Part shown: positions 54,381 to 63,267 of the stretch, one piece after another
Layout: each line of letters opens with the position of its first letter
How positions within the stretch are numbered: position 1 is the first letter of the stretch
Virus record (IMG/VR): IMGVR_UViG_3300024359_000003
Coordinates: 62,001-126,000 of that record
Reading direction: 5' to 3' (one strand)
Length of the DNA: 64,000 nucleotides
Source of the DNA: a virus
Translations under genes and position numbers: made by a program
Notes under the pieces: model-generated
The model's input: only the letters and a program-made list of their open reading frames with translations
Told to the model about the DNA's origin: nothing
Database searches by the model: none

Positions 54381-55136
54381 ATGAAAATTTCAATCAGTAA
54401 GGTCGATTCAAACAACTTCATCGGCTTCGTTAATAGACTTAAAGTAATTGATTCTTTTGTCTATTTTAAATTAAAAGATGGTGTCGTACAGGCATCCGCT
54501 TATTTACCACAAAGAGATGCTGTTAAGCATCACAGAATGCCGATTTCTCAAGTTTTTCAAATCGAAGATGGTGAAATCTCTACAGACAAAGAATTAAAGA
54601 TTGCATTCTTTGACGCTTCTAAAATAACAGATGCATTCAAACAATTTGACTATGATGCTATTTCAGCTGAAATCGAATTCGTTGAAAACGAAGAAGATTG
54701 TGTTGCAACTACATTCAAAATATTTAATGATGAATTAGAAATTACACTTGCATGTTCAGAGCCATCTTTAGGTTATAAAGATCTAACTGATGCACAGATT
54801 CAAGGTATCTTTAACACCGAAGCTTCTACTTTTAAATTCGATTTAGATTACACTTCACTTGCAAAGGTAAGAAACCTATTCTCTTTAGATAAAGAAGAAA
54901 CGTTCTCAATAAATGCAAACGGAAATGGTGTAAAGCTTTTAGGAAAAACCTACAACATGTTAGTAACACCAGATTATGACGGTGAATCAGGAACTAACGT
55001 TACATTATTCAAAAAATATCTTAACCTTTTAGATAAAGAAGATTACACTGCCCATGTATTAGACAATAGAGTAGTTCTTAGATCTAATGATTCAGAAACT
55101 TTGCTAACGATTGCAACTTGCCAAACAGCAGAGTAA
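54381..55136 (+). CDS. 45: Sliding clamp (gp45-like)
   Basis: This 251-residue protein compares with T4 gp45 at 228. It is a beta-rich acidic protein with two similar halves: an N-terminal strand set (VYFKLKDGVVQASAYLP, KIAFFDASKITDAFKQF) and a C-terminal set (FKFDLDYTSLAKVRNLF, FSINANGNGVKLLGKTYNML). These are consistent with the repeated DNA-clamp fold. The clamp tethers polymerase and, in T4, also activates late transcription. The gene starts after a terminator and an AATAAACA leader and lies only three bases before polymerase half 43B, in the same frame. Identification relies on fold pattern and context, since clamp sequences diverge strongly. Confidence 0.7.
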   Translation: MKISISKVDSNNFIGFVNRLKVIDSFVYFKLKDGVVQASAYLPQRDAVKHHRMPISQVFQIEDGEISTDKELKIAFFDASKITDAFKQFDYDAISAEIEFVENEEDCVATTFKIFNDELEITLACSEPSLGYKDLTDAQIQGIFNTEASTFKFDLDYTSLAKVRNLFSLDKEETFSINANGNGVKLLGKTYNMLVTPDYDGESGTNVTLFKKYLNLLDKEDYTAHVLDNRVVLRSNDSETLLTIATCQTAE

Positions 55137-55139
55137 TTT

Positions 55140-56339
55140 ATGGATATAAACACACTAATTAACAAGCCCGAAGACGACCTTACACGGGATGAAATGCAAA
55201 CCTTGGCGGATCACTATCAAACAATGTCCGCCAAGTTTACTGCATACGAACAGGCCGTTAAAGTAACTCTTAACTCGATCTATGGTGCATTTGGTAATAA
55301 GTGGTTTCACTTTTTTAATATAGACATTGCAGAATCTATTACACTACAAGGACAGAATGCAATTCTATATTCTGAAAAGATTCTTAATAAATATTTTCAA
55401 GAGTTTTGGCCTAAAGATACTGTGGTCCATGAACATTTCAATATTTCTATTAAGAATAAATTAGTAAGACCTTCCGTGGTTTATATTGATACAGATTCAT
55501 GTTACGTTCAGTTTGAAGAAATGTATGAATCTATTGAATGGCTAGGAGATAATAAACTACCAATTGATAAGTTTATTATGGAATTATATACGTTCAGAAT
55601 CAAAGACTATATCACGAAATGTATGGCAAAGTATGCCGAAGTTACGAACACAGACAACTTTTTATATTTCGATTTAGAAACAATTGCATATTCAGGAATA
55701 TGGTTAGCTAAAAAGAAATATTTACAAGACATTGCATGGGAAGATAAGCTCGAAGTAGACGATAGATACCCTTCTCTTAAGAAGATTAAGACGATTGGAT
55801 TTGATACTATTCAATCTTCTACTCCTACATTAGCAAGAAAGCATTTGACTGAAGCTCTTAAATTGATTTTATCTGAAAAGCCAACTGCAGAGATGTTAAG
55901 TAGATTAGTTTCTTTTTTGAAAACGGCAAAGAAAGAGTTTAAGATGTCTAATGTTGATGAAATAGCTTTCAATAAAAGAACTAATAATATTGAAAAATAC
56001 ATTGTAGATGATACGATAGAATTTCAATATGGTTTAAAATGTCCTCCGAACGTCAAGGCAGCAGGATTCTATAACTTCTTAATGAATCAGAATCCAAAAT
56101 ATAAAAACAAGTATAAAATGATTGGTAATGGCGAAAAGCTAAAATTATATCATTGTAAACATAATGTATGTGAAATGTATGCATATCAACCAGGTGCCCA
56201 TCCTTATGAAATTGCACCACAGGTAGATTATGAAACACAATTTGAAAAATCTGTAATAGATCCTATCAATAGAGTATTATCTTCAGTAGGTCTTCAGAGA
56301 CTAAACAGAAATCTAATATATTCATCTTCATTATTCTAA
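55140..56339 (+). CDS. 43B: DNA polymerase C-terminal half (gp43B: motifs B and C, thumb)
   Basis: This 399-residue protein carries motif B (KVTLNSIYGAFGN, Lys41 to Tyr48), motif C (YIDTDSCYVQF, Asp117 and Asp119) and a KKKYLQDI segment like the KKRY DNA-binding motif, followed by the thumb. The N-terminal 30 residues continue the fingers helix broken in 43A. The C-terminus IYSSSLF matches the clamp-binding tail position of T4/RB69 polymerase (ASLFDMFDF). It must assemble with the 43A product to give an active enzyme. It is encoded directly after the clamp gene with a TTT spacer. Confidence 0.93.
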   Translation: MDINTLINKPEDDLTRDEMQTLADHYQTMSAKFTAYEQAVKVTLNSIYGAFGNKWFHFFNIDIAESITLQGQNAILYSEKILNKYFQEFWPKDTVVHEHFNISIKNKLVRPSVVYIDTDSCYVQFEEMYESIEWLGDNKLPIDKFIMELYTFRIKDYITKCMAKYAEVTNTDNFLYFDLETIAYSGIWLAKKKYLQDIAWEDKLEVDDRYPSLKKIKTIGFDTIQSSTPTLARKHLTEALKLILSEKPTAEMLSRLVSFLKTAKKEFKMSNVDEIAFNKRTNNIEKYIVDDTIEFQYGLKCPPNVKAAGFYNFLMNQNPKYKNKYKMIGNGEKLKLYHCKHNVCEMYAYQPGAHPYEIAPQVDYETQFEKSVIDPINRVLSSVGLQRLNRNLIYSSSLF

Positions 56340-56350
56340 AAATAAACAAA

Positions 56351-56527
56351 ATGGATTTTAAAAGTAAAATAATAGAATTGGTTGAACAAACCCCTAATAA
56401 TTATGAATTAGGAGATAAGGTAAGAAAAATGATTTGGCCTTTAATTTTTAAAGAAAAAACAATTTCAAATGATCCTAAACAAATTAGTATCTTTGACGAA
56501 ATAGAAGAAAGAAAAAACAATGCTTGA
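56351..56527 (+). CDS. Small protein with QISIF clamp-binding-like motif
   Basis: This is a 58-residue frame from ATG 56351 to TGA 56525, with an AATAAACAAA leader. The N-terminus is helical (FKSKIIELVEQTP), and it ends DPKQISIFDEIEERKNNA. QISIF fits the bacterial clamp-binding pentapeptide (Q-x-S/D-L/I-F). It overlaps the next gene's ATG by 8 bases and follows polymerase half 43B, so a replisome adaptor is a reasonable guess. Confidence 0.6.
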   Translation: MDFKSKIIELVEQTPNNYELGDKVRKMIWPLIFKEKTISNDPKQISIFDEIEERKNNA

Positions 56528-56708
56528 TCCAAATAATCTTACGGAAGAACAGAATGTATTTGTTGCAAAATACAAAACACTCTATAATAGGCTAGTTTCT
56601 CTTCAAGAAAAAATGGATTCTATGAAAAAGGAATCCGATGTTCTTATTAAAGAACTCGAAACACTAAGAAAACAAGAAAAAAACATATTTAAAAATGGCA
56701 AAAAATAA
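56520..56708 (+). CDS. Small coiled-coil protein upstream of uvsX
   Basis: This is a 62-residue, highly charged, helical protein with a clear coiled coil (LYNRLVSLQEKMDSMKKESD). It overlaps both the gene before it (by 8 bases) and uvsX (by 14 bases), implying coupled translation. No family was recognised. Confidence 0.6.
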   Translation: MLDPNNLTEEQNVFVAKYKTLYNRLVSLQEKMDSMKKESDVLIKELETLRKQEKNIFKNGKK

Positions 56709-57804
56709 AGACTTTACATTCGACGATTTAAATAAGCAATTAGCTGATTTAAATCCATTAGGATCTATCATGGAAACTTCAAACTTTTCAAAGGTAACAG
56801 ATTGGATTCACACAGGAAATTATCATTTGAACGCATGTGTATCAGGTTCATTATTTAAAGGATGGCCAAACAATAGATCATCATCTATCGCTGGTCCTTC
56901 AGGAACAGGTAAAACATTCTTAATGTTAAACACAGTTAGAGAAGCTATTGATAAAGGATATAGTGTAATTTATTATGATTCTGAAGCAGCCGTTGATAAG
57001 GAACAAATGGAAAAGTTTGGAATTGATACTTCCAAAGTAAATTACCAACCTACAAATACAGTTCAAGATTTTAGAACTTCTGTAACTACAATTACTAAGA
57101 AAATGCAAGATGCTAAAAGAGCAGGTGGTGAAGTTCCTAAAGTAATGATTATTTTAGATTCAGCCGGTAACTTAGCGACTGCGAAAGAAATAGCAGATGC
57201 AGCAAGTGGTTCTGACAAATCAGATATGACTAGATCTAAGGTTTTAAAATCTATCTTTAGAATTATAATGACTCCATTAGCAGATCTTAAAATACCTTTC
57301 TTATTTACAAACCATACATACCAATCTCAATCCTTTATTCCAATGCAAATCGCAGGTGGTGGAACAGGACCACAGTATGCAGCATCAATTGTACTGATGT
57401 TAAACAAGGCTCAATTAAAGGACGGAGCTGAAAAAGTAGGTATTATAGTTACGGCTAAACCTGATAAAAATAGATTTGCAAAGCCACATCCTATTAAGTT
57501 TCACTTAAACTTTACAGAAGGTATGAATCCTTATGTTGGATTAGAACAATATGCTACATGGGATATTTGTGGAATTACTAGAGGAAATATTGTAAAAGGA
57601 GAAAAGATTCCAAAGGCAACAGCAAGAACATGGATATGTAAACACCTAGATCATACTGTTGCGAATAAAGATTTCTTTTCTGAAATGGTATTTACACAAA
57701 CCGTACTAGAGCAAATCGAATCGCACATTCAACCTTTGTTTAATTACAACACTGAAATTTCTGAAATTGACGTAGAAGAAATGTTAGAAGATAGTGAAGC
57801 ATAA
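56695..57804 (+). CDS. uvsX: RecA-like recombinase UvsX
   Basis: This 369-residue recombinase has Walker A GPSGTGKT at 67-74, VIYYDSEAAVDKEQMEKFGI as the adenine/catalytic Glu region, VMIILDSAGNLATAKE as Walker B, and IPFLFTNHTYQSQSF and GGGTGPQYAASIVLML, the characteristic UvsX L2 region. The C-terminus is acidic (VEEMLEDSEA). It forms filaments on gp32-coated ssDNA with UvsY and drives recombination-dependent replication. The stop overlaps the next ATG (TAATG). Confidence 0.93.
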   Translation: MAKNKDFTFDDLNKQLADLNPLGSIMETSNFSKVTDWIHTGNYHLNACVSGSLFKGWPNNRSSSIAGPSGTGKTFLMLNTVREAIDKGYSVIYYDSEAAVDKEQMEKFGIDTSKVNYQPTNTVQDFRTSVTTITKKMQDAKRAGGEVPKVMIILDSAGNLATAKEIADAASGSDKSDMTRSKVLKSIFRIIMTPLADLKIPFLFTNHTYQSQSFIPMQIAGGGTGPQYAASIVLMLNKAQLKDGAEKVGIIVTAKPDKNRFAKPHPIKFHLNFTEGMNPYVGLEQYATWDICGITRGNIVKGEKIPKATARTWICKHLDHTVANKDFFSEMVFTQTVLEQIESHIQPLFNYNTEISEIDVEEMLEDSEA

Positions 57805-58115
57805 TGAAGTTGAACATAAACAAGATAAACGAAGATAAGCTTCCAATTAAATATATTCTAGGAATACAAGAAGAATTAGAATCTTTTCCCGATGCATTTG
57901 ACATTATGCATATATTTATAACTAGAGCAGTGAGACAGCCTGACAGACAAAAGGCGTCTTTCACCAAACATGCTCTCAATAAATATTTCGCAAAGGGGAA
58001 AAATGAAAATGTAGAATCCGGATTAAATGAAGCAATTGGTATGGGACTAATAGAACAAACCAATTCGAACGAAGGTAAAGAAGCTTATAAAATATTAATT
58101 AACCCATTCCTATGA
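57804..58115 (+). CDS. Small hypothetical protein between uvsX and oxygenase
   Basis: This is a 103-residue protein with a small alpha/beta layout (INKINEDKLPIKYILGIQEE, FTKHALNKYFAKGKNENVES, GLIEQTNSNEGKEAYKIL) that could be a winged-helix-type domain, though no specific family was recognised. It is coupled to uvsX by a one-base overlap and to the oxygenase gene by four bases. In T4 the equivalent place holds gene 40, but no similarity was evident. Confidence 0.5.
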   Translation: MKLNINKINEDKLPIKYILGIQEELESFPDAFDIMHIFITRAVRQPDRQKASFTKHALNKYFAKGKNENVESGLNEAIGMGLIEQTNSNEGKEAYKILINPFL

Positions 58116-58705
58116 TAACAATTAGAGACAACTTTATTAAAGATGAAAAACTCCTCAGAGATATTGCAAATGATAACACATTTTTTGCAGATCCAGGTGT
58201 TTATTACTGGTGGAAAGGATGGTTCAACGAAGAACCAGGCCATGAACCTACAGTAAAACAAAGGCTTATATCAGCTATTTGGGCAAATGATTGCCCAATA
58301 TCTGAAGTATGGGATATAGCAGGATTTGAATATTGGACAGGTATTCAGTCTGCTAATCCTACATTAGGACATAAGGACAATTTAGGATTTCATTTTGATA
58401 AAGATGAATCTTGGTTCAAGAAAACCAACGGAGAAGAAATAGTAAGACCTGTAATAGGCACTGTATATTATCCGCCACAGCCTGAGTTTGAAGGAGGAGA
58501 ATTAATAGTTCATACTGCAGGAAAGGATAAAGCGCCTGATGTAATTCAAACCCGACCTAATAGATTAATTATATTTAGAGCAGGTGATGATGTCCATGCA
58601 GTCGATACGGTTACTAAGGGAACTAGAAAGGCAATTGCAATTAATTTATGGTCAGATGTACCTTTTGCAAAAACAAATGGTGATTTAGTGGTAGAACAAG
58701 TATAA
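58112..58705 (+). CDS. 2-oxoglutarate/Fe(II)-dependent oxygenase
   Basis: This is a 197-residue jelly-roll dioxygenase. GFHFDKDE gives the H-x-D iron ligands (His94, Asp96), DDVHAVDTVTKGTRKAI gives the distal His162 and the 2OG-binding Arg172, and GTVYYPPQPEFEGGELIVHT is the typical prolyl-hydroxylase-type strand set. Such enzymes occur in many T4-like phages, and targets are mostly unknown. It lies within the uvsX-41 replication block; with a glucosyltransferase and gp56 also present, a DNA-modification role is conceivable, but protein hydroxylation is equally possible. Confidence 0.82.
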   Translation: MITIRDNFIKDEKLLRDIANDNTFFADPGVYYWWKGWFNEEPGHEPTVKQRLISAIWANDCPISEVWDIAGFEYWTGIQSANPTLGHKDNLGFHFDKDESWFKKTNGEEIVRPVIGTVYYPPQPEFEGGELIVHTAGKDKAPDVIQTRPNRLIIFRAGDDVHAVDTVTKGTRKAIAINLWSDVPFAKTNGDLVVEQV

Positions 58706-58715
58706 AAACTATAAT

Positions 58716-60029
58716 ATGAAATTTGGACCTGATTTTGAAAAAATATTCTTTAAATTATCTTTACAGAAACCCAAGTATCTAGGAAATATTAAACGAGGAT
58801 TCTACACCTCAGAAGATATTGACTTAATACACTTCCTTGCTACTAAGTTCTATGATAAGTTTCATGAAACTCCTTCTAACGAGCAAATGAAACTGCTTAT
58901 TAAGAATGATAAGATTTCAGGAAAGGTTGAAGAGTCTATTATAGATATTGTATATAATGTAGACCTTGACCAATATGACGAAGAATGGTTAACTTCTACA
59001 GCCGAAGCATGGATTAAATGGCGTAACTTTGATAATACTCTTATAGATACTATCGAGTATATTAAAACAACTGAAGTAACACCGGATAATGCAGACTCGA
59101 TCATCTCTAAGGTTAAAACTTTAATTAATGATAGAAACTCTATCGTATTTAACTCTGACCTAGGATTAGACTTCTTTAAACCAGAGGATCACTCTTTCGA
59201 AGATGCCGTTAAAGTATCTACAGGATATAACTTTTTAGATCGAGCCTTAAATGGTGGTTATGATAAAGATGGTTCTTTAGTTGTTTATGTAGGTGAACAG
59301 AATATCGGTAAATCAATTTACCTTGCTAACGATGCCGCTAATTTTGTAAAGATGGGAACAAACACTGCGGTAATCACTGCAGAAATGTCAGCTATTAAAT
59401 TTATGAAAAGAATCGGTTCTAATTTACTAAGCATAAATATTTCAGACTACGAAGAAAAATCTAAAAATTCTGATTTGATCAAAAGAAAATTAGAAACAGT
59501 AGGAGACGGCTTTACTCCCCCTGGTCAATTATTTGTAAAACAATTTCCAACATCACAGGCGACTGTTCCAGATATTGAAGCATACTTAAAGCAAATTGAA
59601 GAAGAAAGAAAAATAAAACTAGGTGCAGTAGTTATTGACTATATTAATATTCTTTCTAATTTTAGAAATCCTAATTCTGAAAACACATATCTTAAGATCA
59701 AGCAGATTGCAGAAGATCTTAGAGCAATGGGTGTAAGAAACGGATGGCTAATTGTAACAGCAACACAGATTACAAGAAACGGTTATAATTCAAGCGATAT
59801 CACAATGACAGATGTTGCAGAATCAGCAGGTCTATCACATACTGCAGATATTATGCTTGGTATTATACAAGACGATATGATGAGAGCTAGTTATGAATAC
59901 TGGCTTAAAATATTGAAAATACGAGACGGTGAAGGTAGAGGATCTAAATGTAAATTAGGAATTAACTATAATTACATGAGACTTACAGAGACCGATGAAG
60001 TTACTAATTCTAACATACACAGCTTATAA
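58716..60029 (+). CDS. 41: Replicative DNA helicase gp41
   Basis: This is a 437-residue DnaB-family helicase. The N-terminal helical domain is followed by a RecA core with Walker A GEQNIGKS at 193-200, TAEMSAIKFMKRIGSN, LGAVVIDYINILSNFR (Walker B), and WLIVTATQITRNGYNS (motif H3, sensor Gln). The helicase moves 5'-3' on the lagging strand and recruits the gp61 primase. Gene order uvsX ... 41 matches T4. Confidence 0.9.
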   Translation: MKFGPDFEKIFFKLSLQKPKYLGNIKRGFYTSEDIDLIHFLATKFYDKFHETPSNEQMKLLIKNDKISGKVEESIIDIVYNVDLDQYDEEWLTSTAEAWIKWRNFDNTLIDTIEYIKTTEVTPDNADSIISKVKTLINDRNSIVFNSDLGLDFFKPEDHSFEDAVKVSTGYNFLDRALNGGYDKDGSLVVYVGEQNIGKSIYLANDAANFVKMGTNTAVITAEMSAIKFMKRIGSNLLSINISDYEEKSKNSDLIKRKLETVGDGFTPPGQLFVKQFPTSQATVPDIEAYLKQIEEERKIKLGAVVIDYINILSNFRNPNSENTYLKIKQIAEDLRAMGVRNGWLIVTATQITRNGYNSSDITMTDVAESAGLSHTADIMLGIIQDDMMRASYEYWLKILKIRDGEGRGSKCKLGINYNYMRLTETDEVTNSNIHSL

Positions 60030-60031
60030 TT

Positions 60032-60478
60032 ATGAGAACAAAAAGAGATAAAATATTTGACAACACTTTCGAAGACGGCGGAGACTTTGAACTAAATGGA
60101 ACTATTTCATTTAACCTTAATCCACAATACACGGATAACAGAGACGAAGAAGATAAAATAGAAAGTGAACAAATCAGAAATAAGATTCATGAATTAATAG
60201 AGGCTTCAAGATTTAAGAAGTTTAATGAGGTAGATGAATTTCAGCAGATAACTAAATTAAGAAAATTAGACATAAATGAAGTGTATGGGTTTATGTATGA
60301 CGAACTAAGCACAAAGTTTTCTATAATAGATTTATTTTCAGAACTATGCGATTACTTTAATATCAATCCAACTAAATTTTATTCTTCACTAAGTAACAAA
60401 TATAAGGAAGCCCTTATTCAAGAACTTGACAAGAAAACAAACGTCTTAAAAAGAAAGAACATAAATAAACTTTTCTAA
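60032..60478 (+). CDS. Hypothetical protein, possible gp33-like late transcription coactivator
   Basis: This is a 148-residue protein, with a disordered acidic N-terminal part, then helices (FSIIDLFSELCDYFNINPTK, NKYKEALIQELDKKTNVL) and the end RKNINKLF. T4 gp33 has a comparable helical core and a hydrophobic C-terminal clamp-binding tail (LDFLL). The pattern and the terminal L-F suggest a similar clamp-bound coactivator, but similarity is weak. It sits between the helicase and gp47 genes with 2-base gaps. Confidence 0.4.
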   Translation: MRTKRDKIFDNTFEDGGDFELNGTISFNLNPQYTDNRDEEDKIESEQIRNKIHELIEASRFKKFNEVDEFQQITKLRKLDINEVYGFMYDELSTKFSIIDLFSELCDYFNINPTKFYSSLSNKYKEALIQELDKKTNVLKRKNINKLF

Positions 60479-60480
60479 AA

Positions 60481-61596
60481 ATGATAGAGCCAAAGGTATT
60501 AGAGAAACCAGTAAATAGAATCTGGATTCTCGGAGATATGCACCTTGGAGTTCGTTCTAATTCTCTGGAATGGTTACAGACACAGAAAGATTTTTACGAA
60601 AACCAATTTATTCCAACACTAAAAAGAGATGTCAAAGAAGGCGACATTTTAGTTCAGGTTGGAGACGCATTCGATAATAGACAAAGTATAAACTTAAGAG
60701 TTCTGCACTATGCAGTAGATCTTTTTGAAAGATTAGGTGAAATTTTGCCAGTTCATGTTATATGCGGTAACCATGATATATGGGCTAAAAAATCCAATGA
60801 TGTAAGTTCAATAGATTCTTTAAAGTGGATTCCTAACGTTGCAGTATATAAGGAACCTAGGGAATTTAAATGGGGAGGAAAGAAAGTTCTCTTAATGCCA
60901 TGGAGAAGAGATTCCACACATGAAGCAGAAACACTTGCACAATTTCCAAATTCAGATATTGTATTTTGCCATTCTGAAGTTTCAGGAGTTTCTTTAAATT
61001 CTAAAGTTAAAAACCACCATGGAACAGATACTATTTCTTATAAAAACTATGATGCAGTTTATTCAGGACATATTCATTATAGACAAACTAAAGGAAAGTT
61101 AAGATTAGTAGGAACTCCTTACGAATTAACAAGATCTGATTCGGGTAACACTAAGGGCTTTGATATGGTTGATCTAGGAACCATGGAAGAAACCTTTTAC
61201 GAAAATACTATATCACCTAAGTTCGTAAAGTTTTATCTTACAGGTCTTTACAATGTTTCTCTTGGTGAATTTAAAGATAAGATTAGAAATAATTATGTAG
61301 ATTTATATGTTCCTTCTAATATTGCAACAACAAGTGCACTGTCAAGATTAATAAACAAAATACAAAAAATAGGTAGAAGAATAGAACCAAACATATATGA
61401 ATTAGATTCTTTCTTAGATAAGGACTTATATGATATGGATGAAATAGAAGATCTCTATAAGAACTATAACATTCTACACCTATGTAATACGTTCGTTGAT
61501 GGTCTTCCACATGATGACGAAACTAGAGAAAGAGTTAAGACTAGTTTAAAAAACTTGCATGATAAATGTGCATATAATTACGATAACGAAGCATGA
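60481..61596 (+). CDS. 47: Recombination nuclease subunit gp47 (SbcD/Mre11-like)
   Basis: This is a 371-residue metallophosphoesterase. GDMHLG (Asp19, His21), GDAFDNR, CGNHDIW, FCHSEVSG and YSGHIHYRQ give all five phosphodiesterase motifs in order. With gp46 it resects DNA ends for recombination-dependent replication. The stop overlaps gene 46 by four bases, as expected for the complex. Confidence 0.92.
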   Translation: MIEPKVLEKPVNRIWILGDMHLGVRSNSLEWLQTQKDFYENQFIPTLKRDVKEGDILVQVGDAFDNRQSINLRVLHYAVDLFERLGEILPVHVICGNHDIWAKKSNDVSSIDSLKWIPNVAVYKEPREFKWGGKKVLLMPWRRDSTHEAETLAQFPNSDIVFCHSEVSGVSLNSKVKNHHGTDTISYKNYDAVYSGHIHYRQTKGKLRLVGTPYELTRSDSGNTKGFDMVDLGTMEETFYENTISPKFVKFYLTGLYNVSLGEFKDKIRNNYVDLYVPSNIATTSALSRLINKIQKIGRRIEPNIYELDSFLDKDLYDMDEIEDLYKNYNILHLCNTFVDGLPHDDETRERVKTSLKNLHDKCAYNYDNEA

Positions 61597-63266
61597 AAAT
61601 CAAATCAATAGAATTTAAAAACTTTGCATCATACGGAAATTCAATTCAAAGGATAGAATTCGAAGATGATAAAGCGGAGTTGTTATTAACTCTTGGTAAA
61701 AATGGTCATGGTAAAACTACCATCGCCAATGCAATAGTATATGCGCTATACGGTAAAGTTGAAGGTGTTAAGATGGCGGACCTTCCTAATAGAATTAATA
61801 AGGAATTATGGGTAAGAATAGAACTTCAATGTAAAGGAACTATAGTAGAAATCGAGAGAGGTTTGATGCCTAATAGATTTAAAGTTCTTTTAAATGGAAT
61901 TGAATTTGATAAAGCAGGTAAGAAATCAGTTCAGGATTATTTAGAAGAAGAGATATTCGGAATCCCATATCATGTATTTAAAAACATTATAATTTTATCT
62001 GTAAATGATTTTAAGTCGTTCTTAACAATGACAAATCATGATAAAAGACAAATCATCGATAAAATGTTTGGATTCTCCATCCTTAATGATATGCAAAAGC
62101 AGATTAAAGATGAAAGAAGAGATCTTAAAATAGAATTAGATTCTTATGAAAAAGAATTAAGCCAGCTTAGTGAAAATATAGTTTCAGTTAATATGAAATT
62201 AAATCAATTACTAGCAGAAGCTGACACTAAAAACAAAGAAGAAATAGAATCTTTGAAAACTAGTCTTAAAAAATATGATTCTAATAGAATTAAATTAGAA
62301 GAGGCAAGCACCAAAGTATCTAAAATGATTACTTCTAATTCTTCTGACTTACAGGAAAAACAATCTAAATATACTTCACTTAAATATGAGTTAGTAGAAT
62401 TAAAGAAAAAGCTAGCGTTATATGAAACTGATAAATGTCCAACATGTGAAGGCGAACTAACCTCTTCTTTTCACCAAGAAAGAAAAAAAGAAATAGAGTC
62501 TAAGGCAGAATCTCTTCCTTCTGATATCTCAAAGGCAGAAACAAAGGTGAATGATATTAAATCTAATATTTCAGATTTAAGAATTAAGGACAAGGCAATT
62601 AACGATAAAGTGTCTACTATTAATACTAACATTAGAAATTTAAAGAATGAATTAGTAAAGATAAAAGATTCTTTAAATTCTAATAATGATTTTTCACACT
62701 TAAAGCAAATCATTGAAGAATTCGAAATACAAGAATCATCAAAGTCAAATTTAAAGGATGAAACTTCTGGTAACTATAATTTCTTAGAAATAATAGAAGA
62801 GGTTCTAGGTGAAGATGGCGTTAAGAACCTTGCAATTCAAACTATTTTACCAGGTCTTAATGCTAATATTGCCGCAATGGGTCAGACAATGCACTTACCT
62901 TTCCATATAAGATTCGATGAAAAGTTTAATTGTCTTATTAATCATTTAGGAGAAGAGATCAATCCACTTACATTATCTACAGGTGAAAGAAAGAAGGCAG
63001 ACTTTATTATAATTATTGCTATCATTAAAATACTTAAGTTAAGATTTCCACAATTAAATCTTTTATTCTTAGACGAGTTATTATCTTCAGTAGATGCAGA
63101 TGGAGTCCACAATATTCTTAAAATTCTATCACAGGTTATTAAAGATAGTAAGATTAATACTTTCGTAATTAATCACACTGTTCTTCCCCATGAATTATTT
63201 GATAAAAAGATACAAATATATAGAGAAAATGGATTCTCTAAACTCGAGATAGAGGTTATAGAATAA
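61593..63266 (+). CDS. 46: Recombination ATPase subunit gp46 (SbcC/Rad50-like)
   Basis: This is a 557-residue SMC-type ATPase. Walker A GKNGHGKT (35-42) is followed by a Q-loop-type VNDFKSFLTM, a coiled coil (about 170-390) broken by the zinc hook CPTC near residue 282, the signature LSTGERKKADF, and Walker B LLFLDELLSSVD with His in FVINHT. It is the partner of gp47. It ends shortly before a GATATATA box. Confidence 0.93.
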   Translation: MKIKSIEFKNFASYGNSIQRIEFEDDKAELLLTLGKNGHGKTTIANAIVYALYGKVEGVKMADLPNRINKELWVRIELQCKGTIVEIERGLMPNRFKVLLNGIEFDKAGKKSVQDYLEEEIFGIPYHVFKNIIILSVNDFKSFLTMTNHDKRQIIDKMFGFSILNDMQKQIKDERRDLKIELDSYEKELSQLSENIVSVNMKLNQLLAEADTKNKEEIESLKTSLKKYDSNRIKLEEASTKVSKMITSNSSDLQEKQSKYTSLKYELVELKKKLALYETDKCPTCEGELTSSFHQERKKEIESKAESLPSDISKAETKVNDIKSNISDLRIKDKAINDKVSTINTNIRNLKNELVKIKDSLNSNNDFSHLKQIIEEFEIQESSKSNLKDETSGNYNFLEIIEEVLGEDGVKNLAIQTILPGLNANIAAMGQTMHLPFHIRFDEKFNCLINHLGEEINPLTLSTGERKKADFIIIIAIIKILKLRFPQLNLLFLDELLSSVDADGVHNILKILSQVIKDSKINTFVINHTVLPHELFDKKIQIYRENGFSKLEIEVIE

Positions 63267-63267
63267 A

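Noticed and set aside
51220-55140. Split intein joining 43A and 43B
   Set aside because: No Cys/Ser at the junctions, no Hint blocks at the end of 43A or start of 43B, and 43A simply ends with KKRLR; the halves most likely associate without covalent joining.
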